The position numbers were made by a program, and so were the translations under genes. From the NCBI GenBank assembly GCA_017514235.1, contig JAFWKK010000036.1, positions 1 through 64,000 on the forward strand: a stretch of DNA of 64,000 nt. Direction: 5' to 3'. Position 1 is the first letter of the stretch; every line of letters begins with the position of its first letter. This stretch comes from Kiritimatiellia bacterium. GTDB lineage: Bacteria; Verrucomicrobiota; Kiritimatiellia; RFP12; UBA1067. Under the pieces are notes generated by a model. The model had not been told where the DNA came from, did no database searches, and saw only the letters and a program-made list of their open reading frames with translations. Positions 8,414 through 17,360 of this stretch are shown here, one piece after another.

Positions 8414-9066
8414 CCGACGCTCACTGCCATGTCGCGCACGGCGCGTCGCGGCATTTCCTGTGTGACCCGTGCGACGGCCCGGCCGCATCCTGCGACGTTC
8501 GTTTCGCAGGGACGCATCCCTGGCATCTCGACGGCTTTGACGCCGTTGCGTTGCGAAAGCTGCTTGCCGCCGATCTGCACCTGGGCGTCGGCGAGATAGG
8601 CCTTGACCGCCTGCGCGTGCGGGAGATTTCGCCGCGCATGAGGGAGGTGTTCGAGGCGCAGCTCGCGATTGCGGCGGAGTTCCGCCGCCCGGTCGTGCTG
8701 CATGGCGCAAAGTGCTGGGGCGAGGTGGTGAAGGCGTCGCGGCAGGCGAGCGACGTGCCGGCGTTCCTCTTTCACGGCTTCTCGCGCTCGGAAGGGCTTT
8801 TGCCCGACATCATCGCCATAAACGGCTACATATCCGTTGGCCCGGCGATTCTGAACGACCACGCGGTCAACTATCGTGAACTTGTGCGGAAGATTCCGCC
8901 AGACCGCCTGCTTGTCGAGTCGGACAGCACCGCGGCAACGGCTGACGCCACGCCGTCTGCAGAAGCCGTCGCGGCGAAGCTCGCCGCAGTGCGCGGCGTG
9001 GCGACGGACGCCCTGGTGGCGCAGATGGAGGCCAATGCGGACGCCTTCGCGGCGGCCGTCAGATGA
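8410..9066 (+). CDS. TatD family hydrolase (divergent)
   Basis: A 218-residue TIM-barrel metal-dependent hydrolase of the TatD type. It begins with the metal-binding TDAHCHVAHG and continues with GEIGLDRLR (the Glu ligand), the VVLHGAKCWGEV strand with its His, FLFHGFSRS and the terminal ESDST (LLVESDS). It is shorter than the canonical 250-260 residue TatD and several loops are compressed, so its substrate may differ from the DNA 3' ends assigned to TatD. Its ATG overlaps the upstream stop. Its last 8 bases overlap the convergent esterase gene. A second, more typical TatD lies at 53220. Confidence 0.75.
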   Translation: MTDAHCHVAHGASRHFLCDPCDGPAASCDVRFAGTHPWHLDGFDAVALRKLLAADLHLGVGEIGLDRLRVREISPRMREVFEAQLAIAAEFRRPVVLHGAKCWGEVVKASRQASDVPAFLFHGFSRSEGLLPDIIAINGYISVGPAILNDHAVNYRELVRKIPPDRLLVESDSTAATADATPSAEAVAAKLAAVRGVATDALVAQMEANADAFAAAVR

Positions 9067-9667
9067 TGTTCAGCGTCCGTATGTACGGGAGAAGCGTATG
9101 CGTGACCACATGCGCGTTCAGCCTGTGCCCGCCGGGGAACGTCTGCGACATTCCGGGGTAGTGCTGCTCGAAGACGGGGCGCGTCTGTGCGGAGAGTATG
9201 TTGTCCTCGTCGCCGAAAAGCCCGTGGCAAAGCGTCCGGTCGTCGTCGGTCACGTCGTCGAACTGGTGCGCTTCGGCTTCCTGGAAGTGCGCGATCGTGT
9301 CTTTCGTCACATGGAACTCGGTTTCACCGTTCTTGCGGCGGTTTAGCCACTTGTGCTTTCCGACGTAGATGATGTCGTACTTCTTCGAGAGGAAGAACGA
9401 GGGGTTCACGCAAATGCGCGTGAAGCCATGCAGCTGCTGGGCGTAGAAACCGCCCATCGACGTGCCGATTATCAGGTCCGGTATCTCGTCGAACGCCAGC
9501 TTTTCCAGCATCGGCATCGCTTCCAGCGGGTCAAGCGGAATGTCCGGAGCCACGACTGTGGCGCGGTGTGCCGCATCGGTTCTTTCCCATAGCTCGCGCC
9601 GCAGCAGGTCGACCGTTCCGCTTGCGCCAGACGACCCGAAACCGTGCAGATACAGTATCTTCTTCAT
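9059..9667 (-). CDS. YqiA/YcfP-type alpha/beta hydrolase (UPF0227)
   Basis: A 202-residue cytoplasmic alpha/beta hydrolase. The N-terminal ILYLHGFGSSGASG forms the oxyanion strand and loop; LIIGTSMGGFYAQQL holds the nucleophile elbow (G-T-S-M-G, Ser about residue 90); GLFGDEDNIL supplies an acid and FPGGHRLN the His. This is the order seen in the YqiA/YcfP family of small esterases, whose natural substrates are not settled. The ribosome site AAGGATTCCAAGG precedes the ATG. The 3' end overlaps the convergent TatD-like gene by 8 bases with no terminator between them. Confidence 0.75.
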   Translation of the reverse strand: MKKILYLHGFGSSGASGTVDLLRRELWERTDAAHRATVVAPDIPLDPLEAMPMLEKLAFDEIPDLIIGTSMGGFYAQQLHGFTRICVNPSFFLSKKYDIIYVGKHKWLNRRKNGETEFHVTKDTIAHFQEAEAHQFDDVTDDDRTLCHGLFGDEDNILSAQTRPVFEQHYPGMSQTFPGGHRLNAHVVTHTLLPYIRTLNII

Positions 9668-9703
9668 CCTTGGAATCCTTTTGCCTATGTGTTCATGGTG
9701 CTT

Positions 9704-10204
9704 TTAAGTAATGCTGGCCGTGGCGTCAGCGTCATTGCAACCCGTAGCATCAAGCAAAAGGCCCAAGGCGTGTTCTATTGCCGCTGAGCGGACGGCTTCG
9801 CGGTTGCCTGAGAAAATCTTTTTCTCGGTGGTGACGCCTGTTGCCGACGCCAGCCCGAACCAGACGAGGCCCACCGGCTTCTCGGCGCTTCCGCCGCCTG
9901 GCCCGGCAATGCCCGTGATCGACACGGCGATATCTGCAGCCAGTTGCCGCCGTACGCCATCGGCCATTGCCGCCGCGCACTCCGACGAGACAGCGCCCTT
10001 CGTCACCAGCACTTCCTCCGGCACGCCCAGGATGCCGTGCTTCACCGAGTTGTTGTAGCTGATGACGCCGCCCGTGAAGACAGTGCTCGATCCGGGAACG
10101 CCCGTAATAGCGTACCCCACGCCGCCGCCCGTGCACGACTCTGCCGTTGCGCACCTCAGATTCCTCTTTATAAGAGTTTGAACGAGTTTCTCCGCTCTCG
10201 TCAT
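9704..10204 (-). CDS. pncC: Nicotinamide-nucleotide amidohydrolase PncC (CinA C-terminal domain)
   Basis: A 166-residue stand-alone CinA C-terminal domain, which deamidates nicotinamide mononucleotide to nicotinate mononucleotide in NAD recycling. The family motifs are clear: ATAESCTGGGVGYAITGVPGSS, VISYNNSVKHGILGVP, GAVSSECAAAMADGVR, SITGIAGPGGGSAEKPVGLVW. The N-terminal MoaB-like domain of full-length CinA is absent, as is usual for PncC. AGAGGA lies 6 bases before the ATG. The gene sits between two minus-strand genes, with about 80 bases separating it from the alcohol dehydrogenase upstream. Confidence 0.9.
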   Translation of the reverse strand: MTRAEKLVQTLIKRNLRCATAESCTGGGVGYAITGVPGSSTVFTGGVISYNNSVKHGILGVPEEVLVTKGAVSSECAAAMADGVRRQLAADIAVSITGIAGPGGGSAEKPVGLVWFGLASATGVTTEKKIFSGNREAVRSAAIEHALGLLLDATGCNDADATASIT

Positions 10205-10284
10205 CTTGTTCCTCTGTTTCTGTGCGCCGCCCTGCCATGTTCCGTGATTTGGTGCGGGACGGTGCCGATAAGTGGTGTTTGCGT

Positions 10285-11484
10285 TCAGTATGGGCCGTCG
10301 CTGTCAAGGCAAAGGCGGTAGATTGCCTCGACGTCCCTTTCCGCGAGCGGCTTGAAGCCGCCGAGCGTGTTGCCGTTCAGGTTGAGCGTCTTGAGAAGAG
10401 TGGGGATGTCCTCTTCCTTTGCGCCAAGTTCCGCGAATGTCAGCGGCAGCCCGAGCGACTTGAGCCAGCGTCGGAACGCCCTGATGCCGGCGAGTGCGGC
10501 AGCGGCGTCCGGCTCGCCCTGGCCGACGCCGAAGACGTTACGGGCGAACCTGGCGAAACGGGCGTCGTTCGCCTCGTGCACGTATGTCATCCACGCCGGC
10601 ATCACGACGGCAAGGCCGGCGCCGTGGGCGCAGTCGTAGAGCGCAGAAAGCTCGTGCTCGATGCCGTGGCTGGCCCAGTCCTGGACGCGGCCTGCGCCGC
10701 AGATGTCGTTGTGAGCGAGCGTGCCGGCCCACATGACGTTCGCCCGCGCCTGGTAGTCAGCCGGGTCGGCCATCACCTTGGCGCTCTCTTCCACTACCGT
10801 GCGCATAACCGCCTCGCAAAGGTTGTCCGAAAGCGTCACGTCGGCTGTCGGCGTGAAGTACCGTTCGCAGAGGTGCGCGAACATGTCCGCAAGACCGCAC
10901 GCCGTCTGGAACGGAGGCAGGCTCATGGTCAGCTCCGGATTAAGGACGGCGAACTTCGGGCGCAGGATGTCGCCGCCCGCCGCGCGCTTGAGATTCTCCG
11001 GTTCCAGGTTGATGACGCTGTTCGTCGACCCTTCGCTCCCTGCGGCTGCTATCGTAAGCACTACGCCAACAGGCAGCGCGGCGGGAATCGCAGGGCGTAC
11101 CTTCACCTCGCGGCCGACGTAGAACCGGCGCCATTCTCCGCCGTTGGCCGCGCCGATTGCGACCGCCTTTGCAGTGTCGATCACGCTGCCGCCTCCGACC
11201 GCGAGCATGAAGTCGACCTTCTCGGACAGTGCTAGCCGCACGCCTTCTTCGACGAGCGTGCTGCGCGGGTTTGGCTTGACGCCGCCAAGCTTTACGAAAT
11301 CTACGCCGGCTTCGGAGAGCGCCGCCTCGATGCGTCCGACAAGCCCGCTTCTGACGGCGCTGCCACCGCCGTAGATCATGAGCGCCTTGCGTCCTCCGAA
11401 CCGCCGCACGAGCTCGCCCGTGCGAGATTCCTTGCCCTTGCCGAACGCAATGTAGGTTGGCGACCAGTAGTCGAAATCTGTCAT
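10285..11484 (-). CDS. Iron-containing alcohol dehydrogenase (YqhD/BdhA-like)
   Basis: A 399-residue group III alcohol dehydrogenase reducing aldehydes or oxidising alcohols with NAD(P)H. It has the dinucleotide loop LAVGGGSVIDTAKAVA, ALPVGVVLTIAAAGSEGSTNSV, and the metal ligands in CGLADMFAHLCERYF and DWASHGIEHELSALYDCAHGAGLAVV (Asp, His, His, His). The C-terminal LPLTFAELGAKEEDI and N-GNTLGGFKPL resemble YqhD and butanol dehydrogenases, so an NADPH-linked aldehyde reductase in fermentation is the likely role. A GAAGGGAG ribosome site precedes the ATG, and an extended -10 lies about 63 bases upstream. Confidence 0.88.
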   Translation of the reverse strand: MTDFDYWSPTYIAFGKGKESRTGELVRRFGGRKALMIYGGGSAVRSGLVGRIEAALSEAGVDFVKLGGVKPNPRSTLVEEGVRLALSEKVDFMLAVGGGSVIDTAKAVAIGAANGGEWRRFYVGREVKVRPAIPAALPVGVVLTIAAAGSEGSTNSVINLEPENLKRAAGGDILRPKFAVLNPELTMSLPPFQTACGLADMFAHLCERYFTPTADVTLSDNLCEAVMRTVVEESAKVMADPADYQARANVMWAGTLAHNDICGAGRVQDWASHGIEHELSALYDCAHGAGLAVVMPAWMTYVHEANDARFARFARNVFGVGQGEPDAAAALAGIRAFRRWLKSLGLPLTFAELGAKEEDIPTLLKTLNLNGNTLGGFKPLAERDVEAIYRLCLDSDGPY

Positions 11485-11546
11485 TTCATTCTCCCTTCTC
11501 TTCGTTCATTCGTGGCTGCGGACAGCCCCGGTTTTGCATTGCAAAT

Positions 11547-11555
11547 ATTATATCA
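11547..11555 (-). promoter_or_regulatory. Extended -10 promoter of the alcohol dehydrogenase
   Basis: Minus strand TGATATAAT (11555-11547) in the AT-rich centre of the 219-base divergent spacer before clpB. No matching -35 box. Expected leader about 55 bases. Confidence 0.55.
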
Positions 11556-11621
11556 TGAATGTGATTGCCTTGTATGACCGTTTTGGCATGGAGCCAGACG
11601 GCTTTTAGCGGCGTTTTGTCG

Positions 11622-11655
11622 CGAGGCGTGACAGGTTGTCCCGCTCAGCGCCTCG
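11622..11655. repeat. Inverted repeat in the clpB upstream region
   Basis: CGAGGCG (11622-11628) and CGCCTCG (11649-11655) are perfect 7-base arms 20 bases apart, followed by a second copy of TTTTAGCGG (11603-11611 and 11656-11664). It could be an operator or leader hairpin for clpB. No CIRCE element is present. Confidence 0.35.
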
Positions 11656-11703
11656 TTTTAGCGGTGGCACGAAGTCTGCTAGCTAATGTTGGAGGTTCAG
11701 ACC

Positions 11704-13785
11704 ATGAATGCAAGTTACACACCGCCGGAAGACAACAATGAGAACTGCCTGGAGAAATATGGCGCCGACCTGACCGCGCTCGCGCGGACGGGCAAGCTCG
11801 ATCCCGTGATCGGCCGAGACACCGAGATTCGCGACGTCATCCGAATCCTTTCGCGCAAGACGAAGAACAATCCGGTCCTCATAGGCGAGCCGGGCGTAGG
11901 CAAGACGGCCATAGTCGAGGGCCTTGCGCAGCGAATCGTGCGCGGCGACGTGCCGGAGGGGCTGAAGGACCGCACGGTCTTTGCGCTGGACATGACGGCC
12001 CTCATGGCCGGCGCGATGTACCGCGGCCAGTTTGAGGAGCGACTGAAGGCCGTCCTTAAGAAGATAAAGGAGTCGGAAGGAAAGATCATCCTATTCATCG
12101 ACGAGATTCACACGATCGTCGGCGCTGGCAAGACGGAAGGCTCGTCTGATGCAGGCAACATGCTGAAGCCGCTCCTTGCACGCGGCGAACTGCACTGCGT
12201 AGGCGCCACGACGCTCGACGAATATCGCAAGTACATGGAGTCCGACAAGGCGCTCGAACGGCGCTTCCAGCCAGTGCAGGTCGATGCGCCTGACGAGGAG
12301 GACGCGATTTCCATCCTGCGCGGCATCAAAGAGCGGTTCGAGAAGTACCACAACGTCCACATTCGCGACGAGGCGCTGGTGAGTGCCGTCACGCTGTCCT
12401 CGCGCTACATACAAGACCGCTTCCTGCCGGACAAGGCCATCGACCTCCTGGATGAGGCGTGCGCAAGGATCCGCACCGAAATGGACTCCTGTCCGCAGGA
12501 GCTGGACGAGATCTCGCGCCACGTGCGCCGCCTTGAGATCGAGGAGATCGCCCTCAAGAAGGAGAAGGACGAGAACTCGAAGAAGCGTCTTGAGGAACTG
12601 CAGGCCGAGCTTAAGGGCCTCAAGGAGAAGTCGGACGCGATGACCGCGCAGTGGAAGCGTGAGAAGGCCGACCTTGAGGAGGTGCGGAAGGTCCGTACCC
12701 AGCTGCAGGAACTGAGGACGCGCGCCGAGCGCGCCGAGACCGAGGGCAACTACAACGAGGCCGCGCGGCTGAAGTACGGCGACATCCCGACGCTTGAGAA
12801 GCGGCTGAAGGAACACGAGGACGCGTTCAAGTCGAAGTCGGGCGCGACGCTGCTGCGCGAAGAGGTGACCGCCGACGAGATCGCCGAGGTCGTCTCCCGC
12901 TGGAGCGGCATTCCCGTGACGAAGCTCGTGGAAGGCGAGCGCGAGAAGCTTATGCGCCTCGCTTCGATACTGCACGAGCGCGTGATCGGGCAGGACAAGG
13001 CCGTCGACGCCGTTGCGGACGCGGTGCTGCGCTCGCGCGCAGGCATAAAGAACCGAAACCGGCCGGTCGGGGCGTTTCTTTTCCTCGGGCCGACCGGCGT
13101 CGGCAAGACTGAGCTTGCGAAGGCGCTCGCCCAGGAGCTTTTCGACGACGAGAACGCGATGGTGCGTCTCGACATGTCGGAGTACATGGAGAAGTTCGCA
13201 GTTTCGCGCCTCGTGGGTGCGCCGCCCGGATACGTCGGCTTCGACGAGGGCGGGCAACTCACCGAGGCCGTCCGGCGCAAGCAGTTCTCGGTCGTCCTTC
13301 TCGACGAGATCGAGAAGGCGCACCCTGATGTCTTCAACGTTCTCCTGCAGGTGCTGGACGACGGGCGCCTTACTGACAGCCATGGGCGCACCGTGTCGTT
13401 CAAGAACACCGTGATCATAATGACGTCCAACGCGCCGAGGGACGCGCTGAAGGACATTTTCCGCCCGGAGTTCCTGAACCGGCTGGACGAGATTCTCGAG
13501 TTCGACTCCCTGAACGAAAAGCAGATCGCGGAGATCGTGAAGCTTCAGCTTACGGACTTCTCGAAGAGGCTCGCCGAGCAGGGCTTTGCGCTTGCGGTGG
13601 ACGACGCGGCGCTTGCGCAGCTCGCGAAGGACGGCTATGACCCGGCCTTCGGCGCGCGGCCCGTGAAGCGCGCCATACAGCGCGAACTCGAGAACCCGAT
13701 CGCAAAGCTCATCATCGCCGGCAAGTACCCGCCCGGTGCTAAGATCAAGGTGACGGCGAAAGACGGGTCGATCGCAGTGGAGTAG
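11704..13785 (+). CDS. clpB: ClpB disaggregase lacking the N-terminal domain
   Basis: A 693-residue AAA+ chaperone that, with DnaK, pulls proteins out of aggregates. It starts almost directly at the first ATPase domain ([20 protein letters not shown]), so the roughly 150-residue substrate-binding N-domain is missing, as in the short ClpB isoform. Walker A of domain 1 is GEPGVGKT (about 61-68), Walker [16 protein letters not shown]; the coiled-coil M-domain spans roughly 265-375; domain 2 has GPTGVGKTE (about 462-470) and [16 protein letters not shown]. The M-domain identifies it as ClpB rather than ClpA/ClpC, although it is somewhat shorter than usual. GGAGG lies 8 bases before the ATG at 11704. 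Confidence 0.9.
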   Translation: MNASYTPPEDNNENCLEKYGADLTALARTGKLDPVIGRDTEIRDVIRILSRKTKNNPVLIGEPGVGKTAIVEGLAQRIVRGDVPEGLKDRTVFALDMTALMAGAMYRGQFEERLKAVLKKIKESEGKIILFIDEIHTIVGAGKTEGSSDAGNMLKPLLARGELHCVGATTLDEYRKYMESDKALERRFQPVQVDAPDEEDAISILRGIKERFEKYHNVHIRDEALVSAVTLSSRYIQDRFLPDKAIDLLDEACARIRTEMDSCPQELDEISRHVRRLEIEEIALKKEKDENSKKRLEELQAELKGLKEKSDAMTAQWKREKADLEEVRKVRTQLQELRTRAERAETEGNYNEAARLKYGDIPTLEKRLKEHEDAFKSKSGATLLREEVTADEIAEVVSRWSGIPVTKLVEGEREKLMRLASILHERVIGQDKAVDAVADAVLRSRAGIKNRNRPVGAFLFLGPTGVGKTELAKALAQELFDDENAMVRLDMSEYMEKFAVSRLVGAPPGYVGFDEGGQLTEAVRRKQFSVVLLDEIEKAHPDVFNVLLQVLDDGRLTDSHGRTVSFKNTVIIMTSNAPRDALKDIFRPEFLNRLDEILEFDSLNEKQIAEIVKLQLTDFSKRLAEQGFALAVDDAALAQLAKDGYDPAFGARPVKRAIQRELENPIAKLIIAGKYPPGAKIKVTAKDGSIAVE

Positions 13786-13797
13786 GCGGCGGGAATA

Positions 13798-13806
13798 TGG
13801 TATAAT
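13798..13806 (+). promoter_or_regulatory. Leaderless extended -10 promoter of rmlC
   Basis: TGGTATAAT ends at 13806, 7 bases before the ATG at 13814. An ATG at 13805 overlaps the -10 box and would not be transcribed. No clear -35 box. Confidence 0.6.
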
Positions 13807-13813
13807 GCGCGGC

Positions 13814-14362
13814 ATGGAAGTTCTTACAACTTGCATTGCCGGCGTAAAGGTCATAGTTCCCGATGTCCATCGGGATGCGCGGGGATATTTCGCCGAAACC
13901 TACAACGAGGAGAGATACGCGAAGGCTGGCATCTCGGTGCGGTTTGTCCAGGACAACGAGAGCCAGTCCTCGCGCGGGGTGCTGCGCGGGCTTCACTGGC
14001 AGGCTGGCGAGCACGCCCAGGCGAAGCTTGTGCGTGTCATCCGCGGCGCGGTGTGGGACGTGGCGGTTGACATACGCAAGGGGTCGCCGACGTTCGGAAA
14101 GTCCGTAAGCTGTGAGCTGACTGCGGAGAACGGGCGGCAGTTCTTCATTCCGCGAGGCTTCGCGCACGGCTTCGTGGTGCTTGCGGACGACACGCTTTTC
14201 AGCTACAAGTGCGACAATCTTTACTGCAAGGAGTCGGAGCGCGGGCTCAAGTTCGACGACCCGGCCCTAGGCATTGCCTGGCCCGATCCAGGTTGCGAAT
14301 TCCTGCTTTCTGAAAAGGATACGAAGCATCCTCTTCTAAAGGACATCGAGCCGTGGGGATGA
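13814..14362 (+). CDS. rfbC: dTDP-4-dehydrorhamnose 3,5-epimerase
   Basis: A 182-residue cupin (RmlC) that epimerises dTDP-4-keto-6-deoxyglucose at C3 and C5, the third step of dTDP-L-rhamnose synthesis. Signatures: VHRDARGYFAETYNEERY, FVQDNESQSSRGVLRGLHWQ (His catalytic), KLVRVIRGAVWDVAVDIRKGSPTFG, and IPRGFAHGFVVLADDTLFSYKCD with the catalytic Tyr region. Length is normal. No rmlA, B or D is in the window. The start at 13814 (MEVLTTCIAG) rather than 13805 follows from the promoter, which would give a leaderless message. The sugar transporter gene follows 37 bases later and may be cotranscribed. Confidence 0.93.
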   Translation: MEVLTTCIAGVKVIVPDVHRDARGYFAETYNEERYAKAGISVRFVQDNESQSSRGVLRGLHWQAGEHAQAKLVRVIRGAVWDVAVDIRKGSPTFGKSVSCELTAENGRQFFIPRGFAHGFVVLADDTLFSYKCDNLYCKESERGLKFDDPALGIAWPDPGCEFLLSEKDTKHPLLKDIEPWG

Positions 14363-14399
14363 GGGGTATTTGGTTTTAAACAAGGAAGGGAACAGACAC

Positions 14400-16091
14400 A
14401 TGTCAGTGAAAGCATACGCGAAATTTCTGCTCATTATGGCGGGTCTCGGGGGGCTCCTGTACGGAGTCGACGTCGGCGTCATCGCCGCTGCGCTGCCGTA
14501 CATCGAAAGGACGTCGACGTTCACCCAGGACGAGATCGGCTGGATCGTCGGCATGGCGCTCTGGGGCTCCCTGCCGTCCTCGCTTGTCGCAGGCCTTCTG
14601 GCGGAGTTCTTCGGGCGCAAGAAGATGATCGTTGCCTCGGCGCTCCTGTTCCTGGTGTCCATTCCCGTCATCTGCGCATCTGGCTTCTTCGAGGGCGGGA
14701 ACTTCTGGATGATGGTCGGCGGGCGCGCGATGCAGGGCGCGGCGGCGGGCCTCTTCGGCGTGATCGTGCCGATGTACCTTGCGGAGTGCCTTGACGCCGA
14801 CTCGCGTGGCAAGGGCACGGGCATGTTCCAGCTGCTCCTGACGATCGGTCTCGTCTTTGTTGCGGTGATCGGCTTTGTCGTGACATACTTCATAGGAGAT
14901 GCCAAGAAAGTTGTCGACGATAAGGCCATAGAGAGCAACATCATCGTGTTCGAGCAGAAGGCAGACGCGAACGGCAACCCCGTCTGGCAGCTCGATGCCG
15001 CAGGCAAGGCTGTCCTCGGCGCCGACGGTGAGAAGGTGCCTGTGTACGTCGTCGACGAATCCGGCAAGCCGAAGCCGAAGCAGGACAAGGAAGGAAATAA
15101 GATCGTCGACATGAAGAAAGTCACCTTCGCGATGATCAAGGGCTGGGTCGCGCCGGAGCAGGTTGTCTCCTGGGTCCGCGCCTGGCAGATGATTTTCCTC
15201 TTCTCGTGCATCCCCGGCATCGTACTTTTCCTCGGCGCGTTCAAGCTGAGGGAGTCGTCCCGCTGGCTCTACAGAAAGGGCCGCAGGGACGAGGCGCTTG
15301 CCTCTCTTGCTGCCAACAACGGGGAGGAGAAGGCCAAGGAGATCCTCGCCGAGATGATCGCTGCCGACGAGGCCGCAGCCGCCGAGAAGGCGAAGAACGC
15401 GGCGGCGACGGACTCGCTCCTCCAAAAGAAGTACGTGATACCGTTCATCCTCGCGGTCGTGATCCTCGCGTGCAACCAGACGACCGGCATCAACTCGGTC
15501 CTGAACTACACGGTGACGATCTTCCAGAAGACTGGCATGCAGGGTGCCTTCGCCAACATCTCCGACGTCGCGATCAAGATAATGAACTGCGTGATGACGG
15601 TCGTCGCGTGCGCCCTCGTCGACAAGAAGGGACGCAAGTTCCTGCTGAAGCTCGGCACGGGCGGCATCATCGCCGGCCTATGCGGCGTCGGCACGATCTT
15701 CCTCGCCATCTCGAAGGCGTGGGTCGCACCGTCGATGGTTACGGGCGTCCTCGCGACGGTGTTCTTCTTCATGTTCATTGGCTTCTACGCCGTCGGTCCG
15801 GGCGTCTGCGTGTGGCTTGCGCTCACTGAGCTCATGCCCACCAGGATCCGCGCCAACGGCATGGCTATTGCCATGATCATCAACCAGGGCGTCTCCGCTG
15901 GCATCGCGACGGTCTTCCCGAAATGGTGCGCCGCGACGAACGACAACGGCACGGTATTCTTCGTCCTCGCCGGCTTCACGGTGATATACTTCGTGACAGC
16001 GGCGTTCTTCCTGCCGGAGACTAAGGGCCGCACCCTGGAGGAGGTGGAGCAGTACTTCACGACCGGCAAGATGCCGGAAAGGAAGGCGTAG
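14400..16091 (+). CDS. MFS sugar/proton symporter with a large hydrophilic insert
   Basis: A 563-residue sugar-porter family (XylE/GLUT type) transporter with about 12 membrane helices. Hallmarks: GGLLYGVDVGVIAAALPYI in helix 1, LAEFFGRKKMI (loop 2-3), GRAMQGAAAGLFGVIVPMYLAE, LRESSRWLYRKGRRDEA after helix 6, NQTTGINSVLNYT in helix 7, KKGRKFLLKLG, and LPETKGRTLEEVEQYF at the end. Between helices 5 and 6 there is an extra segment of roughly 75 residues (about 165-245) rich in Lys, Asp and Gly, not present in XylE. Its topology would place it outside the membrane. GGAAGGGA precedes the ATG. Substrate not determinable from sequence. Confidence 0.85.
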   Translation: MSVKAYAKFLLIMAGLGGLLYGVDVGVIAAALPYIERTSTFTQDEIGWIVGMALWGSLPSSLVAGLLAEFFGRKKMIVASALLFLVSIPVICASGFFEGGNFWMMVGGRAMQGAAAGLFGVIVPMYLAECLDADSRGKGTGMFQLLLTIGLVFVAVIGFVVTYFIGDAKKVVDDKAIESNIIVFEQKADANGNPVWQLDAAGKAVLGADGEKVPVYVVDESGKPKPKQDKEGNKIVDMKKVTFAMIKGWVAPEQVVSWVRAWQMIFLFSCIPGIVLFLGAFKLRESSRWLYRKGRRDEALASLAANNGEEKAKEILAEMIAADEAAAAEKAKNAAATDSLLQKKYVIPFILAVVILACNQTTGINSVLNYTVTIFQKTGMQGAFANISDVAIKIMNCVMTVVACALVDKKGRKFLLKLGTGGIIAGLCGVGTIFLAISKAWVAPSMVTGVLATVFFFMFIGFYAVGPGVCVWLALTELMPTRIRANGMAIAMIINQGVSAGIATVFPKWCAATNDNGTVFFVLAGFTVIYFVTAAFFLPETKGRTLEEVEQYFTTGKMPERKA

Positions 16092-16112
16092 TCGCCTGGG
16101 AGGTTCGGGAGG

Positions 16113-17360
16113 TTGGCGACGCCGGAGATACTGTCTCCCGCTGGGGACTTCACCTGCCTCCAGGCCGCGATCGACGCCGGTGCGGATGCCGTCTACTTCG
16201 GCCTGGGCACGTTCAACATGCGCGCCAGGAGCGGCGTCAACTTCAAGATAGGCGACCTGCCCGAGATCGCCAGGCGCTGCGGAGGACGGGTCAGTCGCTA
16301 CCTCGCTCTCAACGCCATCATGTTCGAGGGTGAGACCGACGAGGTTGAGCGCGTCATTGTGGAAGCCAAACCCTACGTGGATGCGTTCATAGCGTCCGAC
16401 TGGGGCGTTATCTCGCTCTGCCGCAGGCATGGCGCGCGCTTTCATGTCTCCACGCAGATGTCCACCTCCAACTCTGCCGCCGTGCGGTTCCTTGCTGAAC
16501 AGGGCGCGAGCCGCGTCGTCTTGGCTCGCGAATGCACTTTGGCCGAAGTTGCCGAGATTGTCCGGAAGAGCCCCGTCGAGATTGAGTGCTTCGTGCACGG
16601 AGCGCAATGCGTGGCGGAGTCGGGACGGTGCTTCATGAGTCACGACGCCTATGGCAAGAGCGCTTGTCGCGGCGAGTGCAAGCAGCCCTGCCGCCGCCGT
16701 TTCATAGTCAAGGCCGTCGACCTCTACGAAGATGCGGATGGGCGCCCTGTCCATGAGTCCGACACCGCATTCGAGGTGGAGCCGCACACCGTGCTTTCGG
16801 CACGCGACCTGTGTTCGCTCGGTTTCGTCGACAGGCTGATGGCGGCAGGCATCGCATCTTTCAAGATCGAAGGCCGTGCGCGCAACGCCAACTACGTGAA
16901 GACCGTGACGGCGGCCTACCGCCGCGCCGTCGATGCCGTTGCGGACGGAACTTACACGCCGGCGCTCGTCGGCGAGCTTACGGCTTCGGTGAAGACGGTA
17001 TTCCACCGCGAGTTCTCCGACGGGCTCTATTTCGGGCGCCCCGGAGCGGACCAGTTCACGGACTCGGAGGATTCGCGCGCAACGACTGTCAAGCGCCATG
17101 TCGGCGTTGTGATCGACTACTTTCTCAAGGCCGGCATAGCGCAGGTGAAGGTGCAGGACCATTCGGTCAAGCCCGGTGACGCAATCCAGATACACGGGCC
17201 GACGACTGGCGTCGTCGAGCTGACCGTCGGAGAGCTGTGGCGCGACGACGAGCGTCTCGCATCGTGCGAGAAGGGCGGCTGGGCCACCTTCAAGGCGCCG
17301 CGCTGCCGCGTGGGCGACAAGGTCTTCTTCGTGGAATCCGTCGGCGGAGGCCCGCGATGA
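16113..17360 (+). CDS. Peptidase U32 family protein (TrhP/YegQ-like)
   Basis: A 415-residue U32 protein. In characterised members (TrhP) the family hydroxylates tRNA uridine 34 rather than cutting peptides; UbiU/UbiV and collagenase-like members also exist, so the exact role is open. Motifs: EILSPAGDFTCLQAAIDAGADAVYFG, the family core ECFVHGAQCVAESGRCFMS, then SACRGECKQPCRRRF, whose cysteines match the conserved Cys set likely binding an iron-sulfur cluster, and GIASFKIEGRARNANYV. The start is TTG 16113 with GGGAGG about 8 bases upstream; both lie inside a potential GTCGCC/GGCGAC hairpin (16091-16120). It overlaps the GT32-GT87 gene by ATGA. Confidence 0.85.
   Translation: MATPEILSPAGDFTCLQAAIDAGADAVYFGLGTFNMRARSGVNFKIGDLPEIARRCGGRVSRYLALNAIMFEGETDEVERVIVEAKPYVDAFIASDWGVISLCRRHGARFHVSTQMSTSNSAAVRFLAEQGASRVVLARECTLAEVAEIVRKSPVEIECFVHGAQCVAESGRCFMSHDAYGKSACRGECKQPCRRRFIVKAVDLYEDADGRPVHESDTAFEVEPHTVLSARDLCSLGFVDRLMAAGIASFKIEGRARNANYVKTVTAAYRRAVDAVADGTYTPALVGELTASVKTVFHREFSDGLYFGRPGADQFTDSEDSRATTVKRHVGVVIDYFLKAGIAQVKVQDHSVKPGDAIQIHGPTTGVVELTVGELWRDDERLASCEKGGWATFKAPRCRVGDKVFFVESVGGGPR

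Noticed and set aside
11485-11703. CIRCE (HrcA) element for clpB
   Set aside because: No TTAGCACTC-N9-GAGTGCTAA-like pair; only an unrelated 7-base inverted repeat is present.
13805-13813. ATG at 13805 as the rmlC start
   Set aside because: It overlaps the -10 box TATAAT (13801-13806), so it would not be in the transcript; 13814 fits RmlC N-termini.
12091-13854. A 587-codon minus-strand frame
   Set aside because: Antisense to clpB, whose identity is certain; codon pattern mirrors it.
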